In this document: piece by piece, positions 1-7,456 of the stretch | How the letters are laid out: every line of letters starts with the position of its first letter | Numbering within the stretch: the stretch's first letter is position 1 | Assembly (NCBI RefSeq): GCF_024359545.1 | Contig: NZ_JAKQZG010000002.1 | Coordinates: 248,001 to 312,000, forward strand | Reading direction: 5' to 3' | DNA: 64,000 nt | Source of the DNA: Jiella marina | GTDB taxonomy: Bacteria > Pseudomonadota > Alphaproteobacteria > Rhizobiales > Rhizobiaceae | The notes under the pieces: generated by a model | The model's input: only the letters and a program-made list of their open reading frames with translations | What the model was told of the DNA's origin: nothing | The model's database searches: none | Made by a program: the position numbers and the translations under genes

Positions 1-2084
1 CCGAAGCGCGTCTCCTCGCTGTCTGCCGAGATCTCGATCAGGATAGCCGCGCCGACGCCGACGACGGAGGACGAAAACAGGACCTCCTTCGCCCCCGCGA
101 CGTCGCCGACCGCCTGGCGCCAGGCGCTCTCGAAGGCGGCCGCCGCGGTCTCGCGCTGATTGGCGGCCAGGAGCTTCGCCTCGATCGTGGCGGTGGAGCC
201 GGTCTGGGTTCCGGAGGCGGCGCTCGGATCGCCACCACTGCCGGCAAAGCCGACGCGAACCGCCACGTTCTGGAGCAAATTCTCCTCGCCGAGTTCGTCG
301 GCCGCCGCCTGGGCGGCTTCAACGAAGCGGTTGGCGCGCCGCACCGTCTCCTGATCGCTCGTGCCTTCGGGAAAGCGGAGCTCCGCATTGACGAAATTGC
401 CCTCGATCGCGGGGAAGAAGACGAAGCGCACGAGCCCGCCATTGATCACGCCGACCGAGGCGATGCCGATCGCCAGGCACGCGACGACGACGAAGATCGG
501 ATGCCGGATCGACACGCGCACAACCTTGCGCAACGGGCCGTTGGCGAAACGGTCGAAGCCGCCATTCAGCCGCTTGCGCAGGGGCTCGGTCAAGCGGCGC
601 GGCGAGAGCTTGCGGGGGCGCTTGAGTTTCACATGGCTGAGATGGCCGGGCAGGATGAAGAAGCATTCGACCAGGGACACGACCAGCACGTAGATCACCA
701 CGGCGGCCACCGGTCCGATGAACGAGCCGGAGGAGCCCGGCAGGAACAGCAGCGGCACGAAGGCCAGGACGGTCGTCGAGACGGCGAACATGATCGGCCG
801 CCACACCTTGGTAATCGCCCGCTCGGCCGCGTCGTCCTCAGATCCCGCTTCGAGTTCCGAAAAGGTCTGCTCGCCGACGACGATCGCATCGTCCACGACG
901 ATTCCGAGCGCCAGAATGAAGCCGAAGAGAGAAAGCTGGTTGATCGTCGGCCCCAGGAACAGCATCGGTGCAAAGGCGCCGATGAAGGCGACCACCACGC
1001 CGGCGGCGACCCAGGCGGCGACACGCAGGTCGAGCACCAGCATCAGAACCGTCAGGATGAGCATGGCGCCGAGGGCGCCGTTCTTGGTGAGAAGGTCGAT
1101 GCGCCCCTGCAGCACGGCGCCCTCATTGCGCCAGACCTCGGCCCGGATGCTGTCCGGCAGGGAAGGTTTCAACTCCTCCTCCAGATAGGTGAGGACGGCG
1201 GAGGAGACGCCGAGCACCTGTTCGGAAGCTGCCCGGTTGACCGATACAAAGACCGCCGGTTCGCCTGATACGGTCGCGCGGATGCCGCTCTCGGCCAGCG
1301 TCTCGCGGATCGTGGCGATGTCGCTCAACTGAACCGTCGCACCGTTTTCGTCGGAGAAGAGTTCGGTGTCGCGAAACTCCTCGGCGCTTTGCGCCTCGCC
1401 CAGCGTGCGCACCTGAACCGTGGAGGTGCCCGTATCGAGCTGCCCCGAACTCAGGTCGACATTCTGCGAAGACAGGCGACCGGCAAGGTCGAGAAGACCA
1501 AGACCATAGCTGCGCAGCGTCTCGCGCCGCACCTCGATGTCGATCTGATCGGCCGGAACGCCGGCGAGCGAGACCTGGCTGACGCCCTCGAGGCTGGTCA
1601 GTTCGTCGCGGACCCGAAAGGCCAGATCCTTGAGCGTCTCGCGCGCCACCGCGCCGTAAAGGACCAGTTCGACCGCAAGTTCTTCGGGTTCGACCTCGGC
1701 GATGCGCGGCGACTCCGCTCCGTCGGGAAAGGTGGTGATCCGCGCCACCTCGGTCTCGATATCGTCTTTCACCAGCCGCGGGTCTGCGCCGCTGGTGAGT
1801 TCGGCGACGACTGTGCCGACATCCTGCGCGGCCGTCGACTGAAGCTCGCGCACGCCCTCCAGCCCTTCGAGGCGCTGCTCGATCGGGGTCAGGATGGATT
1901 GCGCGATATCGGACGGGCTCGCACCGGGATAGGCGACGGTCACCGAAATTCGCGAGGTGGCGATTTCGGGGAAGGTGCGCACCGTCACGCTGGTCATCGC
2001 CGTTGCGCCGATGGCGAGCAACGAGACCATCAGGAGATTGACGGCGACAGGATTCTTGAGGAACCAGCGGATCAGTGCGCCCAT
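1..2084 (-). CDS. RND efflux transporter permease subunit (3' end beyond window)
   Basis: This is the inner-membrane pump of a tripartite RND efflux system (AcrB/MexB superfamily, hydrophobe/amphiphile type), which exports substrates using the proton gradient. The gene reads leftward off the window edge, so about 694 N-terminal codons of an expected ~1000-1050 are visible. The N-terminus (GALIRWFLKNPVAVNLLMV) is the typical TM1 entry. The first periplasmic porter domain follows, then a TM block around residues 335-455 with the conserved segment LALGIVVDDAIVVGE (TM4 aspartate pair), then the start of the second porter half. The start at 2084 lies one base beyond the adaptor's stop codon, so the two are translationally coupled. 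Substrate cannot be deduced. It could equally be annotated as an AcrB/AcrD/AcrF-family protein. Confidence 0.93.
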   Translation of the reverse strand, partial: MGALIRWFLKNPVAVNLLMVSLLAIGATAMTSVTVRTFPEIATSRISVTVAYPGASPSDIAQSILTPIEQRLEGLEGVRELQSTAAQDVGTVVAELTSGADPRLVKDDIETEVARITTFPDGAESPRIAEVEPEELAVELVLYGAVARETLKDLAFRVRDELTSLEGVSQVSLAGVPADQIDIEVRRETLRSYGLGLLDLAGRLSSQNVDLSSGQLDTGTSTVQVRTLGEAQSAEEFRDTELFSDENGATVQLSDIATIRETLAESGIRATVSGEPAVFVSVNRAASEQVLGVSSAVLTYLEEELKPSLPDSIRAEVWRNEGAVLQGRIDLLTKNGALGAMLILTVLMLVLDLRVAAWVAAGVVVAFIGAFAPMLFLGPTINQLSLFGFILALGIVVDDAIVVGEQTFSELEAGSEDDAAERAITKVWRPIMFAVSTTVLAFVPLLFLPGSSGSFIGPVAAVVIYVLVVSLVECFFILPGHLSHVKLKRPRKLSPRRLTEPLRKRLNGGFDRFANGPLRKVVRVSIRHPIFVVVACLAIGIASVGVINGGLVRFVFFPAIEGNFVNAELRFPEGTSDQETVRRANRFVEAAQAAADELGEENLLQNVAVRVGFAGSGGDPSAASGTQTGSTATIEAKLLAANQRETAAAAFESAWRQAVGDVAGAKEVLFSSSVVGVGAAILIEISADSEETRF

Positions 2085-2085
2085 G

Positions 2086-3315
2086 TCACTGCCCCGCCGC
2101 TGCCGCGCTTTCGGTAGCTTCGGCCCTCTCGTCCGCGACGCGTACCTCCTGGCCTTCGATCGCTGCCGGGAGGTCGCTGACCATGACCTCAGAGCCCTCG
2201 GGGAGCATTTCGCCATCCAAGAGGACGCGTGTTTCCTCGCGCAGGATCAGGCCCGGCTCTGCGCGGCGCAGTCTGCCGTTCTCGACGATCCAGACGAGGT
2301 TGCGACCCTTGACCGCCTCCGGCGGCACCTGAACGACGAGCCGGCCTTGGATCGCCACCGGGAGCGCCGCTTCCACCAGTTCGTCGATCCTCAAGGGCCG
2401 GCGGCGGTTCTCGTCGGCATCGGCGGAAAACGGCCGCGGCACCTCGACGATAAGCGCGACGGTCCGTGTTCCCTGGACGATCTGGGGATCGACGCTGACG
2501 ACGGTTCCCGATCCGAGTGCCATGGCGTCCGCGCCGGTGCCACGGAGCTCGACCCGGCCGCCGATCGCGCGCTCCGGCGTGCCAAGGATTTCGAGGTCGG
2601 CGGGCGTCAGCCCCATCTTCAGCTCGGCCGCTTCGGCATCGATGAGCGTGCCGAGCATCGTCCCCGGCTGAACGAGGCTGCCGACAGCCGCCGATTCCGC
2701 CGTGACGAGGGCATCGAAGGGCGCGCGAATCTCGGCGTCCGCCAGGGCGTTCTGCGCCTGCGTCAGCCCGGCCTCGGCATTGGCGAGATCGGCTTCGGCG
2801 CTGGCGACCTGGACGATCGTGTCCTCAAGTTCCGCTTCGCTCGAAAAATCCTGCTGCGCCAGCCGTTCCTGGCGTTCGCGGGCGACGCGGGCATCCGCCA
2901 ACGAGGCTCGTGCCTGCGCCACGCGGGCTTCGGCCTGCTCGACATCGGCCTGAAGGTCTTCGGTTTCGAGGGCGACGAGAAGCTCGTCTTCACTCACCCG
3001 CTCTCCGACGCGGAGATCCTCGCTCACCATGCGAATGCGACCCGGCGCCTCGGCGGTTACCGAGACTTCGGCGCGAGGCCGCAGGAATGCCGTCTGGGTG
3101 ATGACGAGTTGCGAAGCGGCCTGCGCCGTGGCCGTTTCGACCAGGGGAGCCGCCGGCGGCTGCTGTTCCGATTGCGGGCCGGGCCGGGTCAGCCACCAGT
3201 AGGCCCCGGCACCGATGGCGAGAACCACCAGCCCTGCCAGCGCCCACAGAACCCACCCCCAGCGACTGGAAGATTCCCGATCGCGATCGTCCCGTTCTTC
3301 CTCCGCGGTCGTCAT
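2086..3315 (-). CDS. RND efflux periplasmic adaptor subunit (HlyD/MFP family)
   Basis: This membrane-fusion adaptor links the RND pump encoded just downstream to an outer-membrane channel. The 409-residue protein has an acidic and basic cytoplasmic N-terminus and one membrane anchor near residues 22-46 (WALAGLVVLAIGAGAYWWL). A split lipoyl domain flanks a long alanine- and glutamate-rich alpha-helical hairpin (about residues 100-190, e.g. EQAEARVAQARASLADARV), followed by the beta-barrel and membrane-proximal domains. The ATG overlaps the stop of the upstream fasciclin/PRC gene (ATGA), and its own stop is one base from the pump's start, so the three genes form one operon. No outer-membrane factor gene is visible; a shared TolC-like channel is presumably used. 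Confidence 0.92.
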   Translation of the reverse strand: MTTAEEERDDRDRESSSRWGWVLWALAGLVVLAIGAGAYWWLTRPGPQSEQQPPAAPLVETATAQAASQLVITQTAFLRPRAEVSVTAEAPGRIRMVSEDLRVGERVSEDELLVALETEDLQADVEQAEARVAQARASLADARVARERQERLAQQDFSSEAELEDTIVQVASAEADLANAEAGLTQAQNALADAEIRAPFDALVTAESAAVGSLVQPGTMLGTLIDAEAAELKMGLTPADLEILGTPERAIGGRVELRGTGADAMALGSGTVVSVDPQIVQGTRTVALIVEVPRPFSADADENRRRPLRIDELVEAALPVAIQGRLVVQVPPEAVKGRNLVWIVENGRLRRAEPGLILREETRVLLDGEMLPEGSEVMVSDLPAAIEGQEVRVADERAEATESAAAAGQ

Positions 3316-4814
3316 TCGGCGTCGTCGGAGCCAGAATCCTCGACGACCACCGAGCCATCGAGCGGATCGATGACGATCTGTGCCACCGGGACGCGGCGCG
3401 TCTCCTCGTCGCCGAAGCCGAGAAAGCCATCCGACGTTTCCAGGACGACCGTGCGGACCCGCGCATCTTCCAGCGTGACGAGAACATCCGAGATGGTGCC
3501 GATCTCGTTGCCTTCGCCGTCCATGGCGGATTGGCCGATGAGATCCGCCGTCGAAACGATCTCGCGGGTCAGCCCGACATCGGGCACGGCCGGAGAGTCT
3601 GTCTCGTCCGGCGTCTGCGCCCCGTCAGCCGATGCAACTTCCTGCCCGGTCCGGGTGTCATCGCTGGCATTCGTGGCCGTCGTCATATCGGCATCGGCCT
3701 CATGGCGGGAATCGCCGGGTGTCGTATCGGTGGTGACGATCCCGTCAATGTTATTCGGACCCTGATCCTCTTGCGGGGACGGATCCTGGTTTCGCGATGC
3801 CTGATCCTCCGGAGGCGCGATCGTGACCGTGCTGCTGCTATCGACCATCTCCCTTGCGTCCGCCGTCTCGCCGTCGAGGCCGGTCGTATCGGAGTCGGAG
3901 CCGGGCAAGCTCGTCTCGGAGGAACGCATTTCGGCATCGCCGCCGGGTGCCGCGGGCGTCGGCCCTCTGTCAGACGCCACGATCTCGGACGCGAAATCCT
4001 CGCCGGTGCCGTCGTCGGCCGGACTGGTCTCGGCAGCGCTGACGTCCGTGTTCCCGCCGTCGCTCTGGCGCGCCGCCCCTGTCGAGGCGTCGTCAGCCGA
4101 AGCCACCTGATCGCTTGGCTGGTCGTCGTCGACGAAAGCCGTGGGAGCGAAGCCGGGCGGCAGAAGCACACGGTCGATCGCATGGACGATGATCCCATCC
4201 TGCCCGGCAACATTGCCGGTCACCACGCGCGTTTCATCCGCGGCGCGGGCGCGCAGGAGGTCGGTGAGATTCTCCGTCCCCTTCGGCGGAGGAACCTGCA
4301 ACGTCAATTCGCCCCGCGAATAGGTGGTGACGAGACGCCCGAGCCCTTCTTCCTCGGCAAAGGTCTGCATCTCGACGGGAATGTCATCGGCATCATGCGG
4401 GCCCGATGGCACGATATGAAGCTTCACGATCTGGTCGGCCGCTTCCTCGTGCTGGGTGCCTTGCATTTCCTCGACCAGCGCGGCCGGAAGACGGTCGAAG
4501 GCCTCGTTCGTCGGGGCAAAGACCGTCGCGGTCTCCAGCCCATCCAGATCCGCGGACTCTGCCAGCGCGGCAAAGGTGCTGAATCGGCTTTCGTTCTGCA
4601 AAAGCTCGCGTAACGTCGCCTCGTCGGCAGGGGCCGCGCCCGTCGAAGAGAGCAAAGCAGCAAGCGACACGGTCACCATCGCGCTGGTGGCCCCGCGCTT
4701 GCGGGCCGGATATCGATGCCCGCGGCCCTTCACCTGTGCCTCATGCTCTCGAACTCCGTGATCGACGTCATTGCCTGCTTCTCCGAAAGCCTGTTGGGTG
4801 TTTCGAGCCGCCAT
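3312..4814 (-). CDS. Exported fasciclin-domain / PRC-barrel chimeric protein
   Basis: This protein of about 500 residues has three parts. After a basic segment and a hydrophobic signal-like stretch (MVTVSLAALLSSTGAAPADE, about residues 46-65) comes a fasciclin/FAS1 domain (about residues 66-215) with the typical ATVFAPTNEAFDRLP and VHAIDRVLLPPG motifs. A long low-complexity linker rich in Asp, Thr, Ser and Glu follows (about 220-410). The C-terminus is a PRC-barrel domain (IGTISDVLVTLEDARVRTVV). FAS1 domains usually mediate extracellular adhesion, while PRC-barrels are usually cytoplasmic or photosynthesis-linked, so the pairing is odd. The true start is uncertain: the first ATG leaves an atypically long N-terminus, and a GTG about 28 codons later or the ATG at codon 46 are alternatives. 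Its TGA overlaps the adaptor ATG, placing it first in the efflux operon. Function is unknown. Confidence 0.8.
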   Translation of the reverse strand: MAARNTQQAFGEAGNDVDHGVREHEAQVKGRGHRYPARKRGATSAMVTVSLAALLSSTGAAPADEATLRELLQNESRFSTFAALAESADLDGLETATVFAPTNEAFDRLPAALVEEMQGTQHEEAADQIVKLHIVPSGPHDADDIPVEMQTFAEEEGLGRLVTTYSRGELTLQVPPPKGTENLTDLLRARAADETRVVTGNVAGQDGIIVHAIDRVLLPPGFAPTAFVDDDQPSDQVASADDASTGAARQSDGGNTDVSAAETSPADDGTGEDFASEIVASDRGPTPAAPGGDAEMRSSETSLPGSDSDTTGLDGETADAREMVDSSSTVTIAPPEDQASRNQDPSPQEDQGPNNIDGIVTTDTTPGDSRHEADADMTTATNASDDTRTGQEVASADGAQTPDETDSPAVPDVGLTREIVSTADLIGQSAMDGEGNEIGTISDVLVTLEDARVRTVVLETSDGFLGFGDEETRRVPVAQIVIDPLDGSVVVEDSGSDDAE

Positions 4815-5299
4815 TCGACAGCGGATGCGGGGATGACAACGAGCCGATCAGAAGATAGTCCCGGCTCGTGGCCAGGCGAGTTTCACCCGCCGTCGCCTTC
4901 CAAGTCTGCCGCGAGAACCGCCAGCGGTGGCTCGTGTCAGATGAGCTCGGGCTCGCTGAAAAGCGGGGGGCGGAATGCCCGGCGCACTTGATCCCAGGGC
5001 TCCTGCGGACAGGCTCCAAGCGGAAATTCGACCTTCAGGGAATTGTTCCGGTCGAGGTCGCTAGGCGGGGCCCGATCCGGCCTTACCCTCAGGGCGCTCA
5101 AGAGCCCCAACCAGTTGAAAAGCATCTGTCACGAGGCCGTCGTCGCATGCGTCAAATCGCGCAGGTGGCCGGCTTTGCGGATAATCAGGGGTGCTGGCTT
5201 TTTCCGCAGAAGAGGAAAAGACGCTGGAGCCCGAAGCACCAGCACCGGCCGTGCAACGAGGCACCCCGTCTTCAGACCGGCCGGCTCCAGCGGCAGGAA
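4815..5299. other. Intergenic region between efflux and sulfur-detoxification operons
   Basis: About 485 bases without a convincing gene. Both neighbours are read leftward, so this stretch should hold the promoter of the fasciclin-efflux operon and the 3' end of the rhodanese transcript. The short open frames here show no recognisable domain and have no ribosome-binding context that I trust. I see no tRNA, repeat array or insertion-sequence remnant. Confidence 0.6.
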
Positions 5300-5422
5300 T
5301 CAGCGCAGGACCTTCACCAGCGCCGCGATCACGAGGACGATCAGGACCAGCCAGAGCAGCCCCCATAATCCCATTCCGAAGGGCATCCAGCCCCACATGC
5401 CGTCATACCCATCATGCATCAT
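5300..5422 (-). CDS. 40-residue hydrophobic membrane microprotein
   Basis: A small open frame encodes a Met- and Gly-rich N-terminus (MMHDGYDGMWGWMPFGMG) followed by one transmembrane helix (LWGLLWLVLIVLVIAALVKV). Its ATG overlaps the rhodanese stop codon (ATGA at 5419-5422), which is the main reason for choosing this start over a longer upstream frame. Small hydrophobic proteins of this type (HDGYxxMWGWM-like) are common beside redox or metal-stress genes in proteobacteria, some carrying an extra SHOCT domain that is absent here. It is probably the last gene of the metallo-hydrolase/rhodanese operon. Function is unknown; it may be a membrane accessory factor. Confidence 0.7.
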   Translation of the reverse strand: MMHDGYDGMWGWMPFGMGLWGLLWLVLIVLVIAALVKVLR

Positions 5423-5808
5423 GACTGGGAGTCCTTTCCGTGTTCCACAGGTCGGCCGGCTTCGCGCCAGCCCTTGAGGCCCCCTTCGATCGGCTGGGCC
5501 CGATAGCCCATCTCTCCAAGGGTCGCGGCGGCAAGGCTCGCCCGGGCGCCCGAGGCGCACAGCACGTGGACGGGATCGCCCTTGGCATGGGCCTCGTGAA
5601 GCGCCTTCTCGCCGCCCTCATTGGTCGGATCGGCCTTGGCTTCGAGAAAGCCGCGCGGAACATGCAAGGCGCCGGGCACCTTGCCGTCTTCGGTGAGTTC
5701 GTGGGCTTCACGGACATCGAGGACCAGTCCGTCGACGTGCTGTGGCTCGATCGACCCGCCGGTCATCTCTTTCGCGTCTGCCACGAAGTCTTTCATCGTC
5801 TTGGCCAT
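5419..5808 (-). CDS. Single-domain rhodanese sulfurtransferase
   Basis: This 129-residue protein is a single rhodanese domain, which moves sulfane sulfur through a cysteine persulfide. The active-site loop is CASGAR with the catalytic cysteine at residue 84, preceded by the CH2A-type segment VDGLVLDVREAHEL and the KVPGALHVPRG motif. The start MAKTMKDF at 5808 is preferred: it leaves a short gap after the upstream metallo-hydrolase and fits domain length, whereas the longer frame enters that gene. It lies between a persulfide-dioxygenase-like hydrolase and a membrane microprotein. In BigR-regulated loci such pairs handle hydrogen sulfide or persulfide stress, and that role is inferred here. 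Confidence 0.9.
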   Translation of the reverse strand: MAKTMKDFVADAKEMTGGSIEPQHVDGLVLDVREAHELTEDGKVPGALHVPRGFLEAKADPTNEGGEKALHEAHAKGDPVHVLCASGARASLAAATLGEMGYRAQPIEGGLKGWREAGRPVEHGKDSQS

Positions 5809-5819
5809 CAGGGCCTCCC

Positions 5820-6743
5820 TCACAATCGATTCACGGGAATCTTCAGATAGACATGGCCGTCGGACTCCGCCGGCGGCAGGCGACCCGCCCTGAGATTGAT
5901 CTGCAGGGCGTGCAGCATGCGGTCCGGCAGGGAGAGCGTCTCGTCGCGCTCGGTGCGCGTCTTGACGAACTCCTCCTTGGTGACGCCGTCGCGGACATGC
6001 TTGTTGTCGCGCCGGTGTTCGGCGACCGTCGCCTCCCAGAAGATCTCGTCGCGCTCCTCGGTTCCGTAATCGTGACCGACGAAGAGCCGGGTCTCTTCGG
6101 GCAGTGACAGGATCGTCTGGATCGAATCCCACAACATGCCCGCGTCGCCGCCGGGAAAGTCTGCCCGGCTCGACCCCATGTCCGGATACATCAGCGTGTC
6201 GTGGACGAATGCCGCATCGCCGACGACATAGGTGATGGAGCCAAGCGTGTGACCGGGAGACAGGATCACCCGCGCCTCGATCCCCCCGATCCTGAAGATC
6301 TCGCTGTCCGAGTACAGACTGTCGAAGTCACGGGCCGGGTCGAAGGCGTCAGGCAGGTGATAGAGATCCCGCCACAGATCGGCGATTTCCAGGACCTTCT
6401 CGCCGATCGCGTTCGGGACGGAGAGCTTGTCCTTCAGATAGGCGGAGGCCATCAGATGGTCGGCATGGGGATGGGTGTCGAGCACGCGCTCGATCGCGAT
6501 CCCTTGTTCCTCGGCGAAAGCAAGGATCTCGTCGGCGCTCTCGAAACTGGTGCGCGCTTCCGCCGGATCGAAATTCTGGACCACGTCGATCACGGCGCCC
6601 TTACGGCTGTCGGGATCGGCGACGAGATACTGGATCGAGCCGGTGTCTTCTTCGTAGAAGCCCCAGACGTCCGGAGAGCCTGGCCCTTTCGAGGGACTGT
6701 GGCGAGTCAGCATGGCTGCCTCCATTGGTGTATTGCAGTTCAA
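5820..6743 (-). CDS. blh: MBL-fold metallo-hydrolase, Blh/ETHE1-like persulfide dioxygenase family
   Basis: A 307-residue metallo-beta-lactamase-fold protein with the metal motif THPHADH at residues 90-96, a second histidine in SPGHTLGSITYVVGD, an aspartate region (AFVHDTLMYPDMG) and a late histidine in LFVGHDYGTEE. This is the pattern of the ETHE1/Blh group, whose members oxidise glutathione persulfide with a mononuclear iron. Starts at codon 7 or 11 are also possible. It is divergent from a BigR-type repressor with only 24 bases between the start codons, and a rhodanese follows 11 bases after its stop. Together these indicate a BigR-controlled sulfide/persulfide-detoxification operon. The family is well supported; the substrate is inferred. 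Confidence 0.88.
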   Translation of the reverse strand: MNCNTPMEAAMLTRHSPSKGPGSPDVWGFYEEDTGSIQYLVADPDSRKGAVIDVVQNFDPAEARTSFESADEILAFAEEQGIAIERVLDTHPHADHLMASAYLKDKLSVPNAIGEKVLEIADLWRDLYHLPDAFDPARDFDSLYSDSEIFRIGGIEARVILSPGHTLGSITYVVGDAAFVHDTLMYPDMGSSRADFPGGDAGMLWDSIQTILSLPEETRLFVGHDYGTEERDEIFWEATVAEHRRDNKHVRDGVTKEEFVKTRTERDETLSLPDRMLHALQINLRAGRLPPAESDGHVYLKIPVNRL

Positions 6744-6767
6744 GCGGTTGTGCGCGATATATGAGCG
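6744..6767. promoter_or_regulatory. Divergent promoter/operator interval between blh-like gene and bigR-like gene
   Basis: Only 24 bases separate the two divergent start codons. The region and the first codons of the repressor gene are noticeably AT-richer than their surroundings (about 6755-6800). BigR/SqrR proteins bind AT-rich dyads overlapping such divergent promoters. I could not pick out a clean palindrome, so the operator is inferred from geometry only. Confidence 0.45.
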
Positions 6768-7109
6768 ATGTCTAAATTAGCAAGTCCTGATATAGAGATG
6801 CTGGAGCAGCGATCCGAGCATGTGGCGGCGCTGCTTTCCCTGATCGCCAATCCGGCGCGCCTGCGGATTCTCTGTCTTTTGGCCAAGGAGGAGATGCAGG
6901 TCGGGGCGATGGCGGGTGCGCTCGGCCTCAGCCAGTCTGCGCTCTCGCAGCATCTTGCGAGGCTCAGGGCCGGTGGGGTCGTCGAGACCCGCCGCGACCG
7001 GCAGGCGATCTTCTATCGCCTCGCCGATGGCGAGATCCGCGCCATCATGGACAGCCTTTACGACATCTTCTGCGGCAGCGCAGAGACGGATCTCGAAGAC
7101 AACGCCTAG
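6768..7109 (+). CDS. bigR: ArsR-family persulfide-sensing repressor (BigR/SqrR type)
   Basis: A 113-residue winged-helix ArsR-family repressor. The HTH is AGALGLSQSALSQHLARLR (about residues 49-67) and the wing ends in ETRRDRQAIFYRL. The classic ArsR metal motif (ELCVCDL) is missing. Instead there are two cysteines, C36 in RILCLL and C102 in DIFCGS, 66 residues apart. That spacing equals the C42/C108 pair of BigR and the C41/C107 pair of SqrR, which form an oxidised or polysulfide bridge that releases DNA. It is divergent from the blh/rhodanese operon it should repress. A later ATG (codon 11) could be the start. Assignment as BigR/SqrR rather than a metal sensor is well supported. Confidence 0.88.
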   Translation: MSKLASPDIEMLEQRSEHVAALLSLIANPARLRILCLLAKEEMQVGAMAGALGLSQSALSQHLARLRAGGVVETRRDRQAIFYRLADGEIRAIMDSLYDIFCGSAETDLEDNA

Positions 7110-7456
7110 GTGCTGCCCTTGGTTGGCCTGCGGCGTTTGGTTGGCTCCACCAGACATCTCCTGGCCTCCTTCGGCAGCAGGCTGCGTCAATACGCCCGCA
7201 GCAGCCGGCGGCATGCGTGACGCGCGGCTTCATTTTCCGCCGATCCGGCGCATAGAGGTCATGCAACCGCAAAAATCACGGGTCCTGAAGGCCGTCCCGC
7301 ACCGCGATTTTTGGAGGCTGCTAGCATTTCGTCAGGCTTCGGATCGTTGAACCCAGGGGGCTCCGGGCTAGCTGGGCGCTGACCAACCGGTGGCCCCGTT
7401 CGGCAGGTTCGAACGTACGGGTCGGCCGGACACGGCGATCAGCCTGGAGGAACATC
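7110..7456. other. Intergenic region upstream of egtB
   Basis: About 347 bases between the BigR-like gene and egtB, both read rightward. It contains an inverted repeat (7270-7281 with 7302-7313), listed separately, and the probable promoter of egtBD. The GGAGGAA-like ribosome-binding site lies just before 7457. No gene is supported. Confidence 0.6.
7270..7313. promoter_or_regulatory. Inverted repeat upstream of egtB (possible terminator or leader hairpin)
   Basis: Arms CAAAAATCACGG (7270-7281) and CCGCGATTTTTG (7302-7313) pair over 12 positions with one mismatch, enclosing a 20-base loop. The T-run is part of the right arm, so on either strand this could act as a bidirectional terminator of the bigR transcript. 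A leader structure ahead of egtB is the alternative. Confidence 0.4.

Noticed and set aside
1957-3765. A 602-codon rightward gene
   Set aside because: It is the antisense shadow of the RND adaptor and part of the permease; composition is a high-GC artefact and no domain is seen.
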